This document shows, piece by piece, positions 62,203 to 64,000 of a stretch of 64,000 bases of DNA. Below the pieces are notes generated by a model. The model saw nothing but the letters and a program-made list of their open reading frames with translations. It searched no databases and had not been told where the DNA came from. This DNA is from JBHJGS01 sp050331575 (GTDB lineage: Bacteria; Pseudomonadota; Alphaproteobacteria; Sphingomonadales; Rhodothalassiaceae): the NCBI GenBank assembly GCA_050331575.1, contig JBHJGS010000026.1, positions 62,001 to 126,000 of the forward strand, given 5' to 3'. Position 1 is the stretch's first letter, and the number at the start of each line of letters is the position of its first letter. The translations under genes were made by a program, and so were the position numbers.

Positions 62203-62498
62203 CCCACCGATCGTGTGGGGGAGGGCGCTTTTTCCCTCTCCCCTCGGTGGGAGGGTGAGGGGTCCGGTGCTGGATACACGCGCCGGCGCCGCTTGTTTTC
62301 ACCGCCGGGGCCCCCTCACCCCAACCCCTCTCCCACGGAGGGGAGAGGGGCGTTTTTCCTCTCCCCTCAATGGGAGAGGGCGGGGCCCGCTGCCGTCAGG
62401 CGGTGGGAGGGTGAGGGGGCGTAAGAGGGATTTTTTGGCGCGGCCTCAGGCTCACGCGCCGGCAAGACGACTGGTTCGAACGCAAAGAGTAGACCGAC
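62203..62498. repeat. 296-bp intergenic region made of GGGAGAGGG-type palindromic repeats
   Basis: Between the two metH genes lie at least three related hairpins: CCCTCTCCC..GGTGGGAGGGTGAGGG (62234-62262), CCCCTCTCCC..GGGAGAGGGG (62325-62350) and CCTCTCCC..GGGAGAGG (62358-62379), plus a fourth half-copy, GGTGGGAGGGTGAGGGGG (62402-62419). The GCGCTTTTT/GCGTTTTT starts before the first and third are themselves repeated. These are REP-like intergenic palindromic elements. No gene is visible in the region; the ribosome site for the next gene is weak. Confidence 0.85.
62325..62357 (+). terminator. strong hairpin with T-run inside the metH operon
   Basis: CCCCTCTCCC (62325-62334), six-nt loop ACGGAG, GGGAGAGGGG (62341-62350), followed by CGTTTTT. 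A 10-bp perfect GC stem followed by five T fits an intrinsic terminator on the plus strand. Because metH part 2 lies beyond it, it may be an attenuator or a partial terminator adjusting the ratio of the two MetH parts. Confidence 0.6.
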
Positions 62499-64000
62499 AT
62501 GACCGAACAGACCGCGCAATTCGTCAATATCGGTGAGCGCACCAACGTCACCGGATCGGCCAAATTCAAAAAGCTGATCCTGGCCGGCGACTATGAAACC
62601 GCGCTGGACGTGGCGCGCCAGCAGGTCGAAAACGGCGCCCAGGTCATCGACGTCAATATGGACGAGGCGATGCTGGACGCGGTGGAGGCGATGACCACCT
62701 TTTTGCAGCTGATCGCCGCGGAACCCGATATCGCGCGCGTGCCTGTGATGATCGACAGCTCGAAATTCGAGGTGATCGAAGCCGGGCTGAAATGCGTTGC
62801 CGGCAAGGCGATCGTGAATTCCATCAGCCTGAAGGAGGGCGAAGAGGCGTTCCTGGAGCAGGCGCGTATCCTGCGCCGCTACGGGGCCGCCACGGTGGTG
62901 ATGGCGTTTGACGAACAGGGCCAGGCCGATACCGTGGCGCGCAAGACGGAGATCTGCCGGCGCGCCTACACGCTGCTGGTCGACAATGGCTTTCCGGCCG
63001 AGGACATCATCTTCGACCCGAACATCTTCGCCGTCGCCACCGGCATTGAAGAGCATAATAATTACGGCGTCGACTTCATCGAGGCGACGCGCATCATCAA
63101 ACAGACCTGCCCGCACGCCCGCGTCTCCGGCGGCGTCTCCAACATCTCCTTCTCGTTCCGCGGCAACAATCGGGTGCGCGAGGCGATGCATTCGGTGTTC
63201 CTGTTTCACGCCATTCGCGCGGGCATGGACATGGGCATCGTCAATGCCGGCCAGCTGGAGGTCTATTCGGAGATCCCGGAGGATCTGCGCGAGCATGTCG
63301 AAGATGTCATCCTGAACCGCCGGGACGACGCCACCGACCGGCTGCTTGAAATCGCCGAGCGCTATCGGGGGGCCGGCAAGGCCCAGGAAGAGGATCTGGC
63401 CTGGCGCGAGGCGCCGGTGGAAAAGCGCCTGGAACACGCCCTGATCAAGGGCATCACCACCTTCATCGTCGACGATACCGAGGAGGCGCGGCAAAAGGCG
63501 GTGCGCCCGCTCGACGTCATCGAAGGGCCATTGATGGACGGCATGAATGTGGTCGGCGACCTGTTCGGCTCCGGCCAGATGTTCCTGCCCCAGGTGGTCA
63601 AGTCCGCCCGCGTGATGAAACAATCCGTGGCGCATTTGATGCCGTTCATCGAGGCGGAGAAGGATGCCAGCTCCCAGTCCAAGGGCCGGATCGTTCTGGC
63701 GACCGTGAAGGGCGACGTGCACGATATCGGCAAGAATATCGTCGGCGTCGTGTTGCAGTGCAATAATTTTGAGGTGTTCGACCTGGGCGTGATGGTGCCC
63801 TGGCAGGACATCTTGAAGGCCGCCAATGAGAATAAGGCGGATATGATCGGCCTGTCCGGCCTGATCACGCCGTCATTGGACGAGATGGTCACGGTGGCCA
63901 GCGAAATGCAGCGGACCAAGATGACCATGCCGCTGCTGATCGGCGGGGCAACCACATCGAAGGTGCACACCGCGGTGAAGATCGACCCGGTCTATGACGG
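62499..64000 (+). CDS. metH: methionine synthase, folate / cobalamin-binding part (split MetH, C-terminal), incomplete
   Basis: At least 500 codons without a stop, cut by the window edge. It starts QFVNIGERTNVTGSAKFKKL, the pterin-binding domain, continues with NMDEAMLD and IDSSKFEV, and reaches the B12-binding domain with GDVHDIGKNI (residues about 405-414; D406, H408 and G411 of the DxHxxG site). The remaining cobalamin domain and the reactivation domain would follow outside. This complements the 350-residue gene upstream, so the methionine synthase is encoded in two pieces. Confidence 0.95.
   Translation, partial: MTEQTAQFVNIGERTNVTGSAKFKKLILAGDYETALDVARQQVENGAQVIDVNMDEAMLDAVEAMTTFLQLIAAEPDIARVPVMIDSSKFEVIEAGLKCVAGKAIVNSISLKEGEEAFLEQARILRRYGAATVVMAFDEQGQADTVARKTEICRRAYTLLVDNGFPAEDIIFDPNIFAVATGIEEHNNYGVDFIEATRIIKQTCPHARVSGGVSNISFSFRGNNRVREAMHSVFLFHAIRAGMDMGIVNAGQLEVYSEIPEDLREHVEDVILNRRDDATDRLLEIAERYRGAGKAQEEDLAWREAPVEKRLEHALIKGITTFIVDDTEEARQKAVRPLDVIEGPLMDGMNVVGDLFGSGQMFLPQVVKSARVMKQSVAHLMPFIEAEKDASSQSKGRIVLATVKGDVHDIGKNIVGVVLQCNNFEVFDLGVMVPWQDILKAANENKADMIGLSGLITPSLDEMVTVASEMQRTKMTMPLLIGGATTSKVHTAVKIDPVYD

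Noticed and set aside
62203..62498. Insertion sequence between the metH genes
   Set aside because: No transposase frame or target-site duplication was seen; the inverted pieces are short hairpins of one repeated type.
61150..64000. Frameshifted single metH gene
   Set aside because: The gap is 296 bp of non-coding repeats with a stop after a complete barrel and a new start at the pterin-binding domain, and split MetH is known in Alphaproteobacteria; a frameshift would not give this gap.
1..64000. tRNA, rRNA or prophage
   Set aside because: No cloverleaf-like stretch, ribosomal motif, integrase or phage structural gene was recognised in the gaps or frames.

Overview
This is a GC-rich chromosomal segment of a Gram-negative bacterium, most likely an alphaproteobacterium. 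The evidence is the collinear run dgt - argS - SPOR - nagZ - M50 protease - scpA - scpB - tatABC - serS - surE, a methionine synthase split into two genes (homocysteine-binding part and folate/B12 part), an ArsR-methyltransferase regulator in front of metF, and MlaE/MlaF and TonB-dependent envelope genes. The genus cannot be read from the sequence. I see no rRNA, tRNA, CRISPR array, phage or insertion sequence, and coding density is very high, with many ATGA/GTGA stop-start overlaps.

Layout. 0-10 kb: a BciB/HCAR-like iron-sulfur flavoprotein, an MFS carrier, alanine dehydrogenase with asparaginase, an EAL protein, a periplasmic redoxin, a VOC protein, the lipid-transport pair mlaE-mlaF and an Old Yellow Enzyme. 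10.5-22 kb: a 13-gene minus-strand cluster from dgt down to surE covering nucleotide hydrolysis, tRNA charging, cell wall recycling, chromosome condensation, Tat export and stationary-phase survival. 22-36.7 kb: erpA, a coiled-coil repeat protein, xth, ilvD-yhhQ, a DUF885 peptidase, a PLP-dependent sulfur-amino-acid enzyme, a membrane GGDEF/EAL protein, yaaA, a LysR regulator, an S9 peptidase and a DedA protein. 36.7-39.7 kb: a translationally coupled four-gene cassette (Tat-exported protein, PqqD-like protein, HprK-related kinase, nucleotidyltransferase), the best candidate here for a poorly described system. 39.7-45 kb: two thioesterases with sufE, two tandem MFS carriers, and small genes. 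45-53 kb: a TPR protein, a PQQ-dehydrogenase / cytochrome c / TonB-receptor operon, and a membrane-anchored alpha/beta hydrolase. 53-59 kb: an AmpD-type amidase, an EamA exporter, a DjlA-like co-chaperone, two paralogous EF-hand proteins and two TonB-C-terminal-type proteins. 59-64 kb: a methionine-cycle operon (ArsR-MT regulator, metF, metH part 1, metH part 2) behind a perfect 20-bp palindromic operator; the last gene runs off the window.

Non-coding signals that stand out are three intergenic arrays of 11-bp tandem repeats (17.2, 28.3 and 53.3 kb), a hairpin-rich GGGAGAGGG-type repeat region between the two metH genes, a cluster of hairpins at 6.8-6.9 kb, and the palindromic operator at 59.2 kb.
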